Shown here: in pieces, positions 43,293 through 52,658 of the stretch | Layout of the letters: every line of letters starts with the position of its first letter | Position numbering within the stretch: the stretch's first letter is position 1 | Origin: Acetobacter thailandicus | Lineage (GTDB): Bacteria > Pseudomonadota > Alphaproteobacteria > Acetobacterales > Acetobacteraceae | DNA length: 64,000 nucleotides | Assembly: GCF_011516655.1 (NCBI RefSeq) | Contig: NZ_WOSV01000003.1 | Location: forward strand, 248,001-312,000 | Direction: 5' to 3' | Position numbers and translations under genes: made by a program | The notes under the pieces: generated by a model | The model's input: only the letters and a program-made list of their open reading frames with translations | The model's database searches: none | What the model was told of the DNA's origin: nothing

Positions 43293-44489
43293 ATGATTCC
43301 AGCTCTGACCCCTACCTACAACCGCGCCAATCTTGCCTTTGAAAAAGGCGAAGGCGCATGGCTGTACACGACTGACGGGCGACGATTCCTGGACTTTGCC
43401 GCCGGCATAGCAACCTGCTCGCTCGGCCATGCACACCCTCACCTGGTTAACGCTATTCAGCAGCAGGCTGCAAAAGTTATGCATGTCTCAAACCTGTTTC
43501 GCATTCCTCAGGCTGAAAAGCTGGCACAGCGCCTGACAGAACACAGCTTTGCTGACAGTGTGTTCTTCTGCAACTCCGGGGCTGAAGCTAATGAGGGCAT
43601 GGTAAAATTTGCACGCCGTGCACAGGCCCTTGCCGGCCACCCCGAACGCACTGAAATTATCTGCATGGACGGGGCTTTTCATGGCCGTACCCTTGCTATG
43701 CTTTCAGCAACAGGCAACCCAAAATATCTCGATGGTTTTGGCACACCCGTGCCTGACTTTATTCACGTACCTTTTAACGACATTGAAGCGGTCAAAAAAG
43801 CACTCACCGCACGCACCTGCGCCATTATGCTTGAACCCATCCAGGGCGAAAGCGGCATCAGGGCAGCCTCTGGCGAATTTTTAAGCCAGCTTCGTGCACT
43901 ATGTGATGAAACCGGGGTTCTGCTGGCTTTTGATGAAGTGCAGACGGGTGTTGGCCGCACAGGCCGGCTCTTTGCTCATGAATGGGCCGGTGTCTTACCA
44001 GATGTGATGTCAACAGCTAAAGGTCTTGGCGGAGGCTTTCCGATCGGTGCGGTTCTGGCAACCGAGACTGTCGCAAAAGCTATGACTTTTGGCACCCATG
44101 GCACCACTTTTGGTGGCAGCCCTCTGGCCTGTGCCGCAGCCAATGCCGTGCTTGATGTACTGCTTGCACCCGGCTTTCTGGACCAGGTCTGTGCACGGGC
44201 CAGACTACTCGACACATTACTCGATGAGCTGATCACCCAACATCCGGGTGTTTTCGATGCGCGCCGCGGACGTGGCCTGCTGATCGGCCTGCATTGTGTG
44301 CCACCGGCAGGTAACGTGCTTGAGGCTGCAACTGAGGCCGGGCTGCTCTGTGTCACGGCTGGTGACAATGTGCTGCGCCTGCTTCCTCCACTGACGGTGA
44401 CTGAAGATGAATGTCTTGAGGCTGTCTCCTGCCTTAAAAAAACTGCTGAGCTGCTCAGTGTAAACCAGAACGCTGCGGAGGCTGTATAA
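43293..44489 (+). CDS. argD: Acetylornithine aminotransferase
   Basis: ArgD transfers an amino group to N-acetylglutamate semialdehyde in arginine synthesis (and may act in lysine synthesis). The 398-residue fold type I PLP enzyme shows FFCNSGAEANEG, AFHGRTLAML, the FDEVQTGVGRTG motif and the PLP lysine in STAKGLGGGFPIGA. I use ATG 43293 (MIPALTPTYNRAN), which gives the usual length; the frame is open to ATG 43188, whose extension would run through the leader hairpin. The stop overlaps the argF ATG by one base. Confidence 0.95.
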   Translation: MIPALTPTYNRANLAFEKGEGAWLYTTDGRRFLDFAAGIATCSLGHAHPHLVNAIQQQAAKVMHVSNLFRIPQAEKLAQRLTEHSFADSVFFCNSGAEANEGMVKFARRAQALAGHPERTEIICMDGAFHGRTLAMLSATGNPKYLDGFGTPVPDFIHVPFNDIEAVKKALTARTCAIMLEPIQGESGIRAASGEFLSQLRALCDETGVLLAFDEVQTGVGRTGRLFAHEWAGVLPDVMSTAKGLGGGFPIGAVLATETVAKAMTFGTHGTTFGGSPLACAAANAVLDVLLAPGFLDQVCARARLLDTLLDELITQHPGVFDARRGRGLLIGLHCVPPAGNVLEAATEAGLLCVTAGDNVLRLLPPLTVTEDECLEAVSCLKKTAELLSVNQNAAEAV

Positions 44490-45487
44490 TGTCTGACGTT
44501 TTATCTCCTGCTGTGTCTGCCTCATCTGACACCACTCTGCGGCATTTCCTCGACCTGAAAGATATTGACGCAACAACCCTGCGTCAGATTCTTGACGTTG
44601 CCCGCGATATCAAAAAAATGCAGCAGAACCGCCGTTTTCCGCTGCATCCCCGCACACCACTGGCGGGACGGACACTGGGGATCATTCTTTCCAAACCCTC
44701 TACCCGTACGCGTGTCTCCTTCGAGGTTGGCATCCGCCAGCTGGGGGGTGATGCCGTTATTCTCAGCCCCTCAGAAATGCAGCTTGGACGAGGCGAAACC
44801 ATTGCTGACACAGGGCGGGTGCTGTCACGCTTTGTCGATTCACTGGTTCTGCGCACGGGCAAAACAGAGTCTCTGCATGCCCTGGCAAAATGGAGTTCGG
44901 TGCCCGTTATTAACGGCCTCACGCCCTCCTCTCATCCGGTACAGATTCTGGCTGACATCCTGACCTTTGAAGAAAAACGCGGCCCGGTAAAAGGACGGAC
45001 TTTTGCCTGGACAGGTGACGGCAATAACGTACTGACCTCACTGATCGAAGGCGCTGTGCGTTTCGGTTTTACTCTGCGCGCTGCCACACCACCCGATATG
45101 CTGCCGCACCAGCCCACACTTGAGTGGGCTGCACGCGAAGGCGGAAAAATTGAGTGGACGCAAAGCCCCCAGGATGCCGTGCGCGGAGCCGACTGCGTTA
45201 TCACAGATACCTGGATCAGCATGTCTGACTCGCAGGACGAAGCGACATCGCGCATTCTGAAACTCGAACCATACCGCGTTGATTCCAGGCTTATGGCCCT
45301 TGCTGCCCCTGACGCCCTTTTTATGCACTGCCTGCCTGCCCATATAGGCGAGGAAGTCACGCAGGATGTTTTTGAAGGAAAACACTCTGTTGTATTTGAT
45401 GAGGCCGAAAACCGCCTTCATGCACAAAAAGGTATTCTTGCCTGGGCTATGGGTGGTGCCGACTGGCTCTCAATGGGTCAGGACTAA
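44489..45487 (+). CDS. argF: Ornithine carbamoyltransferase
   Basis: ArgF makes citrulline from ornithine and carbamoyl phosphate. The 332-residue protein has the carbamoyl-phosphate motif KPSTRTRVSFE, the SSHPVQILAD motif and the ornithine-binding FMHCLPAH near the C-terminus. It begins with an unusually variable N-terminal segment of about 15 residues. It is directly coupled to argD by a TAATG overlap and followed after 29 bp by hslO, an arrangement common in alphaproteobacteria. Confidence 0.96.
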   Translation: MSDVLSPAVSASSDTTLRHFLDLKDIDATTLRQILDVARDIKKMQQNRRFPLHPRTPLAGRTLGIILSKPSTRTRVSFEVGIRQLGGDAVILSPSEMQLGRGETIADTGRVLSRFVDSLVLRTGKTESLHALAKWSSVPVINGLTPSSHPVQILADILTFEEKRGPVKGRTFAWTGDGNNVLTSLIEGAVRFGFTLRAATPPDMLPHQPTLEWAAREGGKIEWTQSPQDAVRGADCVITDTWISMSDSQDEATSRILKLEPYRVDSRLMALAAPDALFMHCLPAHIGEEVTQDVFEGKHSVVFDEAENRLHAQKGILAWAMGGADWLSMGQD

Positions 45488-45516
45488 CGCTTTAACGAAA
45501 AGAACTAAGGCTCTTT

Positions 45517-46470
45517 ATGAAAACCCCTGCTTTTCTTGATCGACAGCGCCCCGATGTGCCCGATCTGGTTGTGCCTGGCGGCGTCACCCCTTTCTACCTT
45601 CAGGGGCGCCCGGTTCGTGGCAGGCTGGTACGCCCCGGTGTGCTGGCAGATGTAATGCTAACCCGCCATGACCACCATGCCGCTGTTACCCGCCTTGCCG
45701 GCAAAGCCCTCTCTGTTGTCGCAGCTCTTGCCTCTGCACTTAAATTTCAGGGCTCTTTCTCTCTGCAAATCAAAGGCAATGGTCCTGTCAGCCTGCTGGT
45801 CGCGGACTGTACCAACACTGGTGCGCTGCGTTTTTATATTCGCGCGGATGAAGAGGCTGTCACAGCTCTGCTCAGTGAAAAGCCAGAACCATCTGACTAC
45901 GACCTGACTGGTGATGGTTACCTGGCACTGACGATTGATCAGGGGCCAGAAACAGAACGTCACCAGGGTATTGTCGATATCTCAGGCGACAGCCTGACTG
46001 ATATGATCAGCCATTACTTCAAAACCAGTGAGCAGCATGCCTGCTGGATCAGCCTGCACTGTGAGCTGACTGATGCAGGATGGCGCACCGGAGCGCTCAT
46101 TCTTGAACGGCTCGCTGACGACGGTGGTATTCATATTGAAACCGACGACACACCAGATGACAGCTGGAACACAGCCACCATTCTGGCATCGACCCTTAAA
46201 GCCAGCGAACTCCTGGACGATGCACTGCCCCCCAGAGAACTTCTGTTCAGATTATTCCACGCAGAAGGGCTGCAGATCGGTCAGCCACGTGCTCTGGCTT
46301 ATGGATGTCGCTGCTCTCGTGCCCGGCTGACAGAAATTTTACAGAACTTTTCTGATGATGATCTCGACCACATGATGCTCGATGACAGGCTGATTACCAT
46401 GACCTGCGAATTTTGTAACATCAGCTTTCATTTTCAGCGAGACGACATCAGCTCAGAGGATAATGACTGA
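45517..46470 (+). CDS. hslO: Hsp33 redox-regulated chaperone
   Basis: Hsp33 is a holdase activated when oxidation releases its zinc. The 317-residue protein contains all four zinc cysteines in the CxC...CxxC pattern (Cys264, Cys266, Cys297, Cys300). The N-terminal core domain has GKALSVVAALASALKFQG. It lies 29 bp behind argF with AAGG upstream of ATG 45517, so it belongs to the argD-argF-hslO unit. Confidence 0.95.
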   Translation: MKTPAFLDRQRPDVPDLVVPGGVTPFYLQGRPVRGRLVRPGVLADVMLTRHDHHAAVTRLAGKALSVVAALASALKFQGSFSLQIKGNGPVSLLVADCTNTGALRFYIRADEEAVTALLSEKPEPSDYDLTGDGYLALTIDQGPETERHQGIVDISGDSLTDMISHYFKTSEQHACWISLHCELTDAGWRTGALILERLADDGGIHIETDDTPDDSWNTATILASTLKASELLDDALPPRELLFRLFHAEGLQIGQPRALAYGCRCSRARLTEILQNFSDDDLDHMMLDDRLITMTCEFCNISFHFQRDDISSEDND

Positions 46471-46609
46471 CAGATAAGACATCATTACCCTGCCACCATC
46501 TGTGTTAGTCTGATTGCCGCCGCACAATGAATGGCAGGGTCGTGAAGAAACGATTTTTTACACACACCCCGAGCCTGGACAGAATTCTGATTATAAGAAA
46601 GTTCGTGCC

Positions 46610-47554
46610 ATGATGCCGTTTTCCCGTTTGCTCCGCCTGTCAATGGCGATGTCGATCCTTTCCTCTCCGGTGCTGCTCCTGTCAGGATGCGCAAACGATA
46701 AGCAGTCCGAACAGGCTTTTACCCCACTGAACTATTCTTATCTGAGCAGGCTCAACCTCAATGTTTCACGCATTGATATTCTTGATCAGACAACAGAAAA
46801 CCCGGTTGAGGGTAATATTGCCGCATCTTCCCCTGTTCCTCCTGCGCAGGCTTTACGCCAGATGGCACAGGACAGACTGGCCGCTGTAGGAACGAATGGT
46901 GATGTTGCGCAATTTATTATCTCGCGCGCGTCTATCCTGAATAATGCCGGCGGCAACCTGGCCGGACAGATGAATACACGCCTCACCATTCTCAACCCTG
47001 AAGGCCTCACTGTTGCCAGCTCAGACATGCAGGTAACCCGGCAAATGCGCCCAAATTTGTCAGATGGCAACGCAGACAAACCGGCTAACCTCTATGCGCT
47101 GACCAAAGAGATGATGCAGGATATGAATGTTGAGCTGGAGTATCAGCTGCAACATAAAATGACCAGCTGGATGCTCGATGGCGGCGGCAAACCACTCAAC
47201 TCAGCCGTACAAACACAGTCCCTTGACCAGCCAGGCAGCACACCAGCCGCAACCACGGACTCATCTGTCACACCAGCTGCAGCCGTTACTGTACCTCAGC
47301 AGTCAGCCTCTTCAGCTGCTACAGTATCCACCACCACAGGGGCATCAGCTATTCCTTCTGCAACCAGCTCAGACAATGCTCCTGTAACAATAACAGGTTA
47401 CAGTGCTGCTCAGCCTTCCGCCACAAAAACACCATCACAGTCAGCGGAACCTGATGCGGTCTTCCCTGCAGGCGAAGACTCCTCTTCTGACAGCACCGCA
47501 ACTCAGTCAAAGGTTATGTCCCCCCCTCCTCATACCCTGAAATTACCCGGGTAA
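46610..47554 (+). CDS. Putative lipoprotein with Ser/Thr/Ala-rich tail, unknown function
   Basis: The 314-residue product starts at one of two adjacent ATGs (46610 or 46613). The lipobox LSGC puts the lipidated Cys at residue 27. A conserved-looking domain (about residues 40-180) contains a YSYLSRLNLNVSRIDILD opening and MTRL-like strands, and resembles the uncharacterised periplasmic lipoproteins found widely in alphaproteobacteria. The last 130 residues are disordered and rich in Ser, Thr, Ala and Pro. It stands between hslO and hrpB on the same strand and is followed by a long hairpin. Confidence 0.75.
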   Translation: MMPFSRLLRLSMAMSILSSPVLLLSGCANDKQSEQAFTPLNYSYLSRLNLNVSRIDILDQTTENPVEGNIAASSPVPPAQALRQMAQDRLAAVGTNGDVAQFIISRASILNNAGGNLAGQMNTRLTILNPEGLTVASSDMQVTRQMRPNLSDGNADKPANLYALTKEMMQDMNVELEYQLQHKMTSWMLDGGGKPLNSAVQTQSLDQPGSTPAATTDSSVTPAAAVTVPQQSASSAATVSTTTGASAIPSATSSDNAPVTITGYSAAQPSATKTPSQSAEPDAVFPAGEDSSSDSTATQSKVMSPPPHTLKLPG

Positions 47555-47571
47555 CCGAAGCAAAAGACAAC

Positions 47572-47608
47572 ACTGCAATCCTCTGATATAGCATCAGGAG
47601 ATTGCAGT
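47572..47608 (+). terminator. Long imperfect hairpin between lipoprotein gene and hrpB
   Basis: ACTGCAATC (47572-47580) pairs with GATTGCAGT (47600-47608), and the interior CTCTGAT/ATCAGGA extends the stem to about 16 pairs with a mismatch. It follows the lipoprotein stop by 17 bp. Only a short T-run follows, so it could terminate or simply shield the mRNA end. Confidence 0.55.
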
Positions 47609-47635
47609 TCCCTACAGGTCTGCCATAACTGACTT

Positions 47636-50191
47636 ATGTCAGCAGCAGCTTCTTCCTCCCTGTTCTCTGTGGCAGATACCCTGCCCATACGCGATGTTCT
47701 GCCAGAGCTTTATAATGCTCTGGAACAGGGCACATCAGCCATTCTGGTCGCACCGCCAGGTGCCGGTAAAACCACGACTGTTCCCCCCGTGCTTGCCCGC
47801 GCTTCGTGGCGCAAAGAAACTGACCGCGTCATTATGCTCGAACCCCGCAGGCTGGCAGCCCGTGCTGCAGCCCAGCGCATTGCCAGCCTGCTGGGCGAGG
47901 AAGCCGGCGGTTTTGCAGGCTATCGCACGCGCCTCGATTCAGCAGTCTCTGCCCGCACACGCATTGAAGTGCTGACGGAAGGGCTGTTTTTACGCCAGGT
48001 ACTGAATGACCCTATGCTTGAAGGGGTTGCCTGCGTCATCATCGACGAAATACACGAACGCTCCCTTGAAGCTGACCTTGCTCTGGCTTTTTGCCTTGAT
48101 CTGCAACGTAGTCTGCGCCCTGACCTGCGCCTTGTTGCAATGTCAGCCACAGCTGAAACAGACCGGCTCACAGCCCTGATGCAGGCTCCTGTCATCACCA
48201 GTGAAGGGCGCATTTTTCCGCTTACTGTGCAGCATGCAAAACGTGATATTGCGCATATTCGTGACCTGCCGGCGGCCACAGCAGCTGCGGTCCGCCAGGC
48301 ACTCACGGATACTGAAAGTAATATCCTCGTCTTTTTACCAGGAAAGGGAGAGATACGACGCACAGCCGCTTTACTCGAAAATTGTGCAGCAGCTGTATTA
48401 CCTCTGCATGGAGAGCTCCCTCCGGCTGAACAAAACCGCGTGCTGCGTCCTGACCCAGGCGGCCCCAGACGGGTTATCCTTGCGACCTCAATTGCTGAAA
48501 CCTCTCTGACTGTTCCGGGTGTGCGGGTTGTTATTGATGGTGGCTTTCGCCGCGCCCCACGCTTTGATGCCGGAGCTGGCCTGTCACGCCTCGCCACTGT
48601 GCGCATTTCAAAAGCAGCAGCCAGACAACGTGCCGGCCGTGCCGGCCGTGAAGCGCCTGGCATTGCCATTCGCCTGTGGACAGCCGCAACTGAGCGCGGA
48701 CTGCCTCAGCATGACCGTCCTGAAATTCTCGAATCTGATTTATCTGATTTTGTCCTCTCCACCACATTGTGGGCTGATACAACCGGCGACACGACATCAT
48801 CCCTGCCCCTGCCTGATGCGCCTCCTGGCAGTGCTGTCGCAACAGCAACGCAGCTGCTTATGCTGCTTGGTGCACTCAATGACGATAAAACGATTACCAG
48901 CCTGGGGCGCAAAATGGCTGGCCTGGGCACGCACCCGCGCCTGGCTGCAATGATGCTGGCCGCCAGAACCAGAGAAGAGATGGCTCTTGCCGCCGATATT
49001 GCTGCTTTGCTGGAGGAGCGTGACCCCCTGCGCCCTGTAACAAGCGGCCGTAGTGGCCCTCCCACGCCGGCACTCTCAGATATTTCTCTGCGCCTTGACC
49101 TGATTGCAGGCCATGACCACCCCCAGGCAGACCGGGCAGCACTCGCAGCGATCAGGCAAACAGCAAATCGTTTTCGTACCCGCCTGGGGCTTCGGCCCGG
49201 GCATGCAGCACAAGGTGACCCCGCGGCTCTTCTGGCCGCTGGCTTTCCTGACCGGGTGGCCCTCTCACGCGGAGAAGCCGGGAGCTTTCGTCTGTCAGGT
49301 GGCAACAATGCAAAACTACGGCGCGATGACACACTGGCCGAAAAAAAACTCCTGGCTGTAGCAGGTCTTCATTTGCGCACATCGGCTGAAATTCGTCTGG
49401 CTGCCCCGCTTGACCCTGACGCGTTACCACCTGCTTTACTGGCACGCACAAAAGAACAGGTTGAAACCACGCTTGACCCTGTTTCGGGTGCTATTCTTGC
49501 CCGCAGACGCACGCGCATAGGCTGCCTGATCCTTAAAGATATCACCGAAAAAGTTGATACCGCCAATGCTGCGGCTCTCCTTCTCCAACAGGCTAAAGCA
49601 GCACCAGACACAACACTTGGCTGGACAGATGCCGCCCGTCAGCTTCAGGCGCGCGTTGAACTGGCGCGTAACCTTCCCGCAGCAGGCAACACCAGTGAAG
49701 AGGGATGGCCCGATTTTTCGACAGAAGCTCTTGCTGCCGGGATGGAAGAGTGGCTTGCCCCCTGGATGGATAATATAACCTCAGTAACGGCTCTGAAAGA
49801 ACTGGACCTCTCCCAGCTTCTGCGCACTTACCTGGGCTATGCACGCACCCGCTGGCTGGATACGCACCTGCCTGTACAGCTGACATTTCCAGGCGGGAGC
49901 GCCGCTGTTGATTATACCCAGCCCGTGCCTGTGGCCTCAGCCAGAGCTCAGGTTTTTTATGGCACAACAGCGACACCACAACTCGCATCAGGCCTCGTTC
50001 CTCTTCGCCTGGCGCTGCTTTCACCCGCTGGCAGACCACAGGCTATTACGGCTGACCTGGAAAATTTCTGGAAAAATGGCTGGCTGGACATGAGGCGGGA
50101 TATGCGAGGCCGCTACCCAAAACATGAGTGGCCAGAAAACCCGGCCCTTGCCCCGGCACAGCCAAAAGCAAAGCGAAGCTCAGGCAGATAA
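47636..50191 (+). CDS. hrpB: ATP-dependent helicase HrpB
   Basis: HrpB is a DEAH-type RNA helicase of proteobacteria with a poorly known role. The 851-residue protein has Walker A (APPGAGKTTTVP), the DEAH-like box IIDEIHERS, motif III SATAE, and the C-terminal helicase motifs ATSIAETSLTVPGVRVVIDGG and RQRAGRAGRE. The HA2-type and HrpB-specific C-terminal domains follow. ATG 47636 is the first in frame. It is 81 bp after the upstream lipoprotein gene. Confidence 0.95.
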   Translation: MSAAASSSLFSVADTLPIRDVLPELYNALEQGTSAILVAPPGAGKTTTVPPVLARASWRKETDRVIMLEPRRLAARAAAQRIASLLGEEAGGFAGYRTRLDSAVSARTRIEVLTEGLFLRQVLNDPMLEGVACVIIDEIHERSLEADLALAFCLDLQRSLRPDLRLVAMSATAETDRLTALMQAPVITSEGRIFPLTVQHAKRDIAHIRDLPAATAAAVRQALTDTESNILVFLPGKGEIRRTAALLENCAAAVLPLHGELPPAEQNRVLRPDPGGPRRVILATSIAETSLTVPGVRVVIDGGFRRAPRFDAGAGLSRLATVRISKAAARQRAGRAGREAPGIAIRLWTAATERGLPQHDRPEILESDLSDFVLSTTLWADTTGDTTSSLPLPDAPPGSAVATATQLLMLLGALNDDKTITSLGRKMAGLGTHPRLAAMMLAARTREEMALAADIAALLEERDPLRPVTSGRSGPPTPALSDISLRLDLIAGHDHPQADRAALAAIRQTANRFRTRLGLRPGHAAQGDPAALLAAGFPDRVALSRGEAGSFRLSGGNNAKLRRDDTLAEKKLLAVAGLHLRTSAEIRLAAPLDPDALPPALLARTKEQVETTLDPVSGAILARRRTRIGCLILKDITEKVDTANAAALLLQQAKAAPDTTLGWTDAARQLQARVELARNLPAAGNTSEEGWPDFSTEALAAGMEEWLAPWMDNITSVTALKELDLSQLLRTYLGYARTRWLDTHLPVQLTFPGGSAAVDYTQPVPVASARAQVFYGTTATPQLASGLVPLRLALLSPAGRPQAITADLENFWKNGWLDMRRDMRGRYPKHEWPENPALAPAQPKAKRSSGR

Positions 50192-50223
50192 TACTAAGAA
50201 CCTGCGCTCACCTGTCTGTGCAA

Positions 50224-50236
50224 TGTCACAGTGACA
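50224..50236. promoter_or_regulatory. Palindrome TGTCAC-A-GTGACA upstream of htrA
   Basis: A perfect 6-1-6 inverted repeat lies in the hrpB/htrA gap, about 70 bp before the leader ORF. An AAAACA/TGTTTT repeat follows about 15 bp later. The first could be an operator for htrA control. Confidence 0.4.
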
Positions 50237-50304
50237 AACCAAAAAACACATGTTTTGATGTTTTGCTGGTTCATTGCGCTGACAGCTGTAAAAATGGAGC
50301 TGAG

Positions 50305-50340
50305 ATGACTGTTTTAAAAAAACTGATACTGAGATCATGA
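50305..50340 (+). CDS. 11-residue leader peptide coupled to htrA
   Basis: A short reading frame MTVLKKLILRS starts at ATG 50305 with GGAG six bases upstream. Its TGA stop overlaps the htrA ATG by four bases (ATGA). htrA itself lacks a good ribosome binding site, so translation of this leader could deliver ribosomes to htrA. Evidence is positional only. Confidence 0.45.
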   Translation: MTVLKKLILRS

Positions 50341-51437
50341 AGCTTTTCTTACGCTGTTCGGCAGTTTGCCTTGCTACCCTTGCCGTCAGCGCAGGCTGGA
50401 TCACATTACGTGCCAGAGCACAGCCGACTTACATCCCTCCGGCTCAGCCTATTGTACAACCACCTGGCACAGGCTCTTTTGCCCCCCTTGTCAAAAAAGT
50501 TGTGCCTGCAGTTGTCAACATTGCCGTGACGCGTGGCTCTGATTCTTCCGCGCAAAAAAAATTACCGAGCACTATTAAAGGGACACCTCTTGAACACCGC
50601 CTGCGCGAACGCATGCGCAAACATGGCAATAATATTCTTGAAGCCGGCTCAGGGTTCATCCTTGATCCAAGCGGGTTAATCGTCACTAATGGTCACGTTG
50701 TTGATGATGCTGACACTATTACCGTCTCGCTGCTTAACGGTAATGAATATACCGCACGCCTCGTCGGCATTGATAAACTGACAGATATCGCTGTGATAAA
50801 AATTGAAACACAGCATACCCTCCCTTACCTGGAATGGGGCGATAGCCGTCAGGTACAGGTAGGAGACTGGATTCTCGCTGCAGGTAATCCTTTTGGTCTG
50901 GGGTCATCCGTCACAGCAGGCATTGTTTCCGCACGCGGGCGCGATATAGGCACCGGCCCGTTTGATGATTTTTTACAGCTTGATGCCCCGATTAATCCTG
51001 GTAATTCAGGTGGCCCCACATTCAACCTGGCCGGTCAGGTCATTGCACTTAATACGGCCATTGTGTCACCTACAGGCGGGTCGGTAGGAATTGGCTTTTC
51101 TATTCCGTCAGAAATAGTCATCCCTGTTGTCGAGGCACTGCGCCGCTATGGTCACATTGACCGCGGATGGATGGGAGCAACCCTTGAAGATACTCCCTCA
51201 CGTGATGGCGCAAAGGTTGTAGAGGTCGACAGAAACGGGCCTGCTGCCAAAAGCGGCATGCTGCGCGGTGACATTATAACAAAAATCAACAAAGACAGTA
51301 TCAGCTCAGCACGCATCCTGATTCGTGCCATCGCGGCAGCTCAGCCTAATACGGACGTGCAGATTTCAGTTACCCGCAGGAACAAACCTGTCACTTTAAC
51401 GCTGCATGTGGGACATCGCCCGGTTTCTGAGGATTAG
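50337..51437 (+). CDS. HtrA/Deg-family periplasmic serine protease with one PDZ domain
   Basis: This trypsin-like protease degrades or senses misfolded envelope proteins. The 366-residue protein starts with an export signal or anchor (residues 1-28, ending RARAQ). The catalytic triad is complete: His120 in TNGHVV, Asp150 in LTDIAV and Ser224 in GNSGGP. A single PDZ domain (about residues 270-360) gives a DegS-like layout rather than the two-PDZ DegP layout. The ATG overlaps an 11-codon leader ORF. The final gene of the plus-strand block, it is convergent with the ferritin-like gene. Confidence 0.93.
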   Translation: MKLFLRCSAVCLATLAVSAGWITLRARAQPTYIPPAQPIVQPPGTGSFAPLVKKVVPAVVNIAVTRGSDSSAQKKLPSTIKGTPLEHRLRERMRKHGNNILEAGSGFILDPSGLIVTNGHVVDDADTITVSLLNGNEYTARLVGIDKLTDIAVIKIETQHTLPYLEWGDSRQVQVGDWILAAGNPFGLGSSVTAGIVSARGRDIGTGPFDDFLQLDAPINPGNSGGPTFNLAGQVIALNTAIVSPTGGSVGIGFSIPSEIVIPVVEALRRYGHIDRGWMGATLEDTPSRDGAKVVEVDRNGPAAKSGMLRGDIITKINKDSISSARILIRAIAAAQPNTDVQISVTRRNKPVTLTLHVGHRPVSED

Positions 51438-51461
51438 CTCTCTTTTCCAGCCGGAGAGCAA

Positions 51462-51495
51462 TGTCATGGCACTGCAAAACAGCAGCGCCATGACA
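51462..51495. terminator. Strong two-part hairpin between htrA and ferritin-like gene
   Basis: TGTCATGGC (51462-51470) pairs perfectly with GCCATGACA (51487-51495), and CTGC/GCAG add four more pairs inside. It lies between two converging genes. There is no clear T-run on either side, but the stem is long enough to mark both 3' ends. Confidence 0.6.
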
Positions 51496-51503
51496 TACAG
51501 ACT

Positions 51504-52523
51504 TTATGGCCGGTCTTTATGGCGCACAGCACTTACAATACCACGGACAAACTGCCATGTACGACCTGCCGTACAAATCGCTTTTGCCAGTCGTGGTGCT
51601 GCTTTAGGGCGGAGCAGACGAGGGTCATAACCGGAAAAACGACGGTCATCTTCCTCGATACATAACGCCATAAAATCAGGCAAATTCAGATCAATACTGG
51701 AAATCTCTTTTGTACCGGTAACTGTAAAATTATTATCCTGTGTATGTACTTCACCCTTGTCATCAACCGTTTTAACCAGAGTTAACCGCTCATAAATAAG
51801 GAAAAGCCAGACCGCAACAACCTTAAGCTCGAAATAAGGGCGACGGTACCACGGTAAAACAGCACGATACCAGGCCAGCCAGTTGGCAAATAATAAAATA
51901 TGCCTGCATTCTTCCTGCATAACCGGCTCAAACGTCTCAATCAGCTCCGGTGGGAAAAAAGCTGAACGCTTTGCCAGTTCAAATAACCCAAAAGCAAAAA
52001 AACTGTCCACACACTCAGAGAAGCCTGTGACCATATATGCCCACTCAGCATCTTTGGGCTCGATATACGGCGGCTCCGGAGCCATAGGAATATTATAGGC
52101 CGCAACAAGTTTGCTCAGAACTTCTTTATGACGATTCTCTTCCCAGGCATTACGCGAAATCGCATCTCTGATATCCGGATCATCAACCAGACTGGCATAA
52201 GCTGCCATACGCAGCCGTGCTTTCCCCTCAGTCTGCACAGCAATATCCCAGATAGGCAGAGAGGTCACACGCCTGAGTGTTTCAGGGTCAAGCTTCGGCC
52301 AGTCAATGACTGATGGCTTATAGGGATTAAACGTATCACGAAACATCTGCGCCATAGCCTGCTTGTGTTCAGCAGAACCTGGAACCAGAGGTCCGCGATG
52401 TGCGCTCACCCAGTGCCGGGCCTGATAATCTGCTTTGACAACAGCGGCTGAATCAGGAGGAACTGGCAGATCATCAATTCTGTCAGGTAATTTTGTATAA
52501 ATATCAGAAAGAGAGTTCATCAT
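51504..52523 (-). CDS. Ferritin-like di-iron protein of unknown function
   Basis: The 339-residue protein is mainly helical and carries two di-iron signatures: WEENRHKEVL (about residue 125) and MQEECRHILLF (about residue 200), each an ExxH-type iron ligand pair. A hydrophobic segment (ELKVVAVWLFLIYERL) lies near residue 230. This matches proteins generally listed as ferritin-like-domain proteins; the reaction is not known. Two tandem ATGs (52523 and 52520) are possible starts. It lies downstream of the ClpP paralogue on the same strand but after a strong hairpin. Confidence 0.75.
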   Translation of the reverse strand: MMNSLSDIYTKLPDRIDDLPVPPDSAAVVKADYQARHWVSAHRGPLVPGSAEHKQAMAQMFRDTFNPYKPSVIDWPKLDPETLRRVTSLPIWDIAVQTEGKARLRMAAYASLVDDPDIRDAISRNAWEENRHKEVLSKLVAAYNIPMAPEPPYIEPKDAEWAYMVTGFSECVDSFFAFGLFELAKRSAFFPPELIETFEPVMQEECRHILLFANWLAWYRAVLPWYRRPYFELKVVAVWLFLIYERLTLVKTVDDKGEVHTQDNNFTVTGTKEISSIDLNLPDFMALCIEEDDRRFSGYDPRLLRPKAAPRLAKAICTAGRTWQFVRGIVSAVRHKDRP

Positions 52524-52610
52524 ATAACGCCCGTTCGCTAAGGGCTTTTCTGACAAAACACAGAGCAAAACGCCGCAAAGCCAGAAAACTGCCCGGGAGT
52601 AGTAAATTAC

Positions 52611-52643
52611 TGGCTTTTCTGATTCTGAGAATCAGAAAAGCCA
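52611..52643 (-). terminator. 15-bp perfect hairpin after the clpP paralogue
   Basis: TGGCTTTTCTGATTC (52611-52625) is perfectly complementary to GAATCAGAAAAGCCA (52629-52643), with a 3-nt loop. It lies 15 bp after the clpP stop on the minus strand. The following TAATTT is a weak U-tract. It most likely ends the clpP transcript and separates it from the ferritin-like gene. Confidence 0.75.
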
Positions 52644-52658
52644 TACCGAAGCCAGAAC

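Noticed and set aside
47920-48669. 249-codon minus-strand frame inside hrpB
   Set aside because: It is rich in Arg and Ser as expected for the complement of an Ala/Leu-rich gene; no ribosome binding site or family motif was seen.
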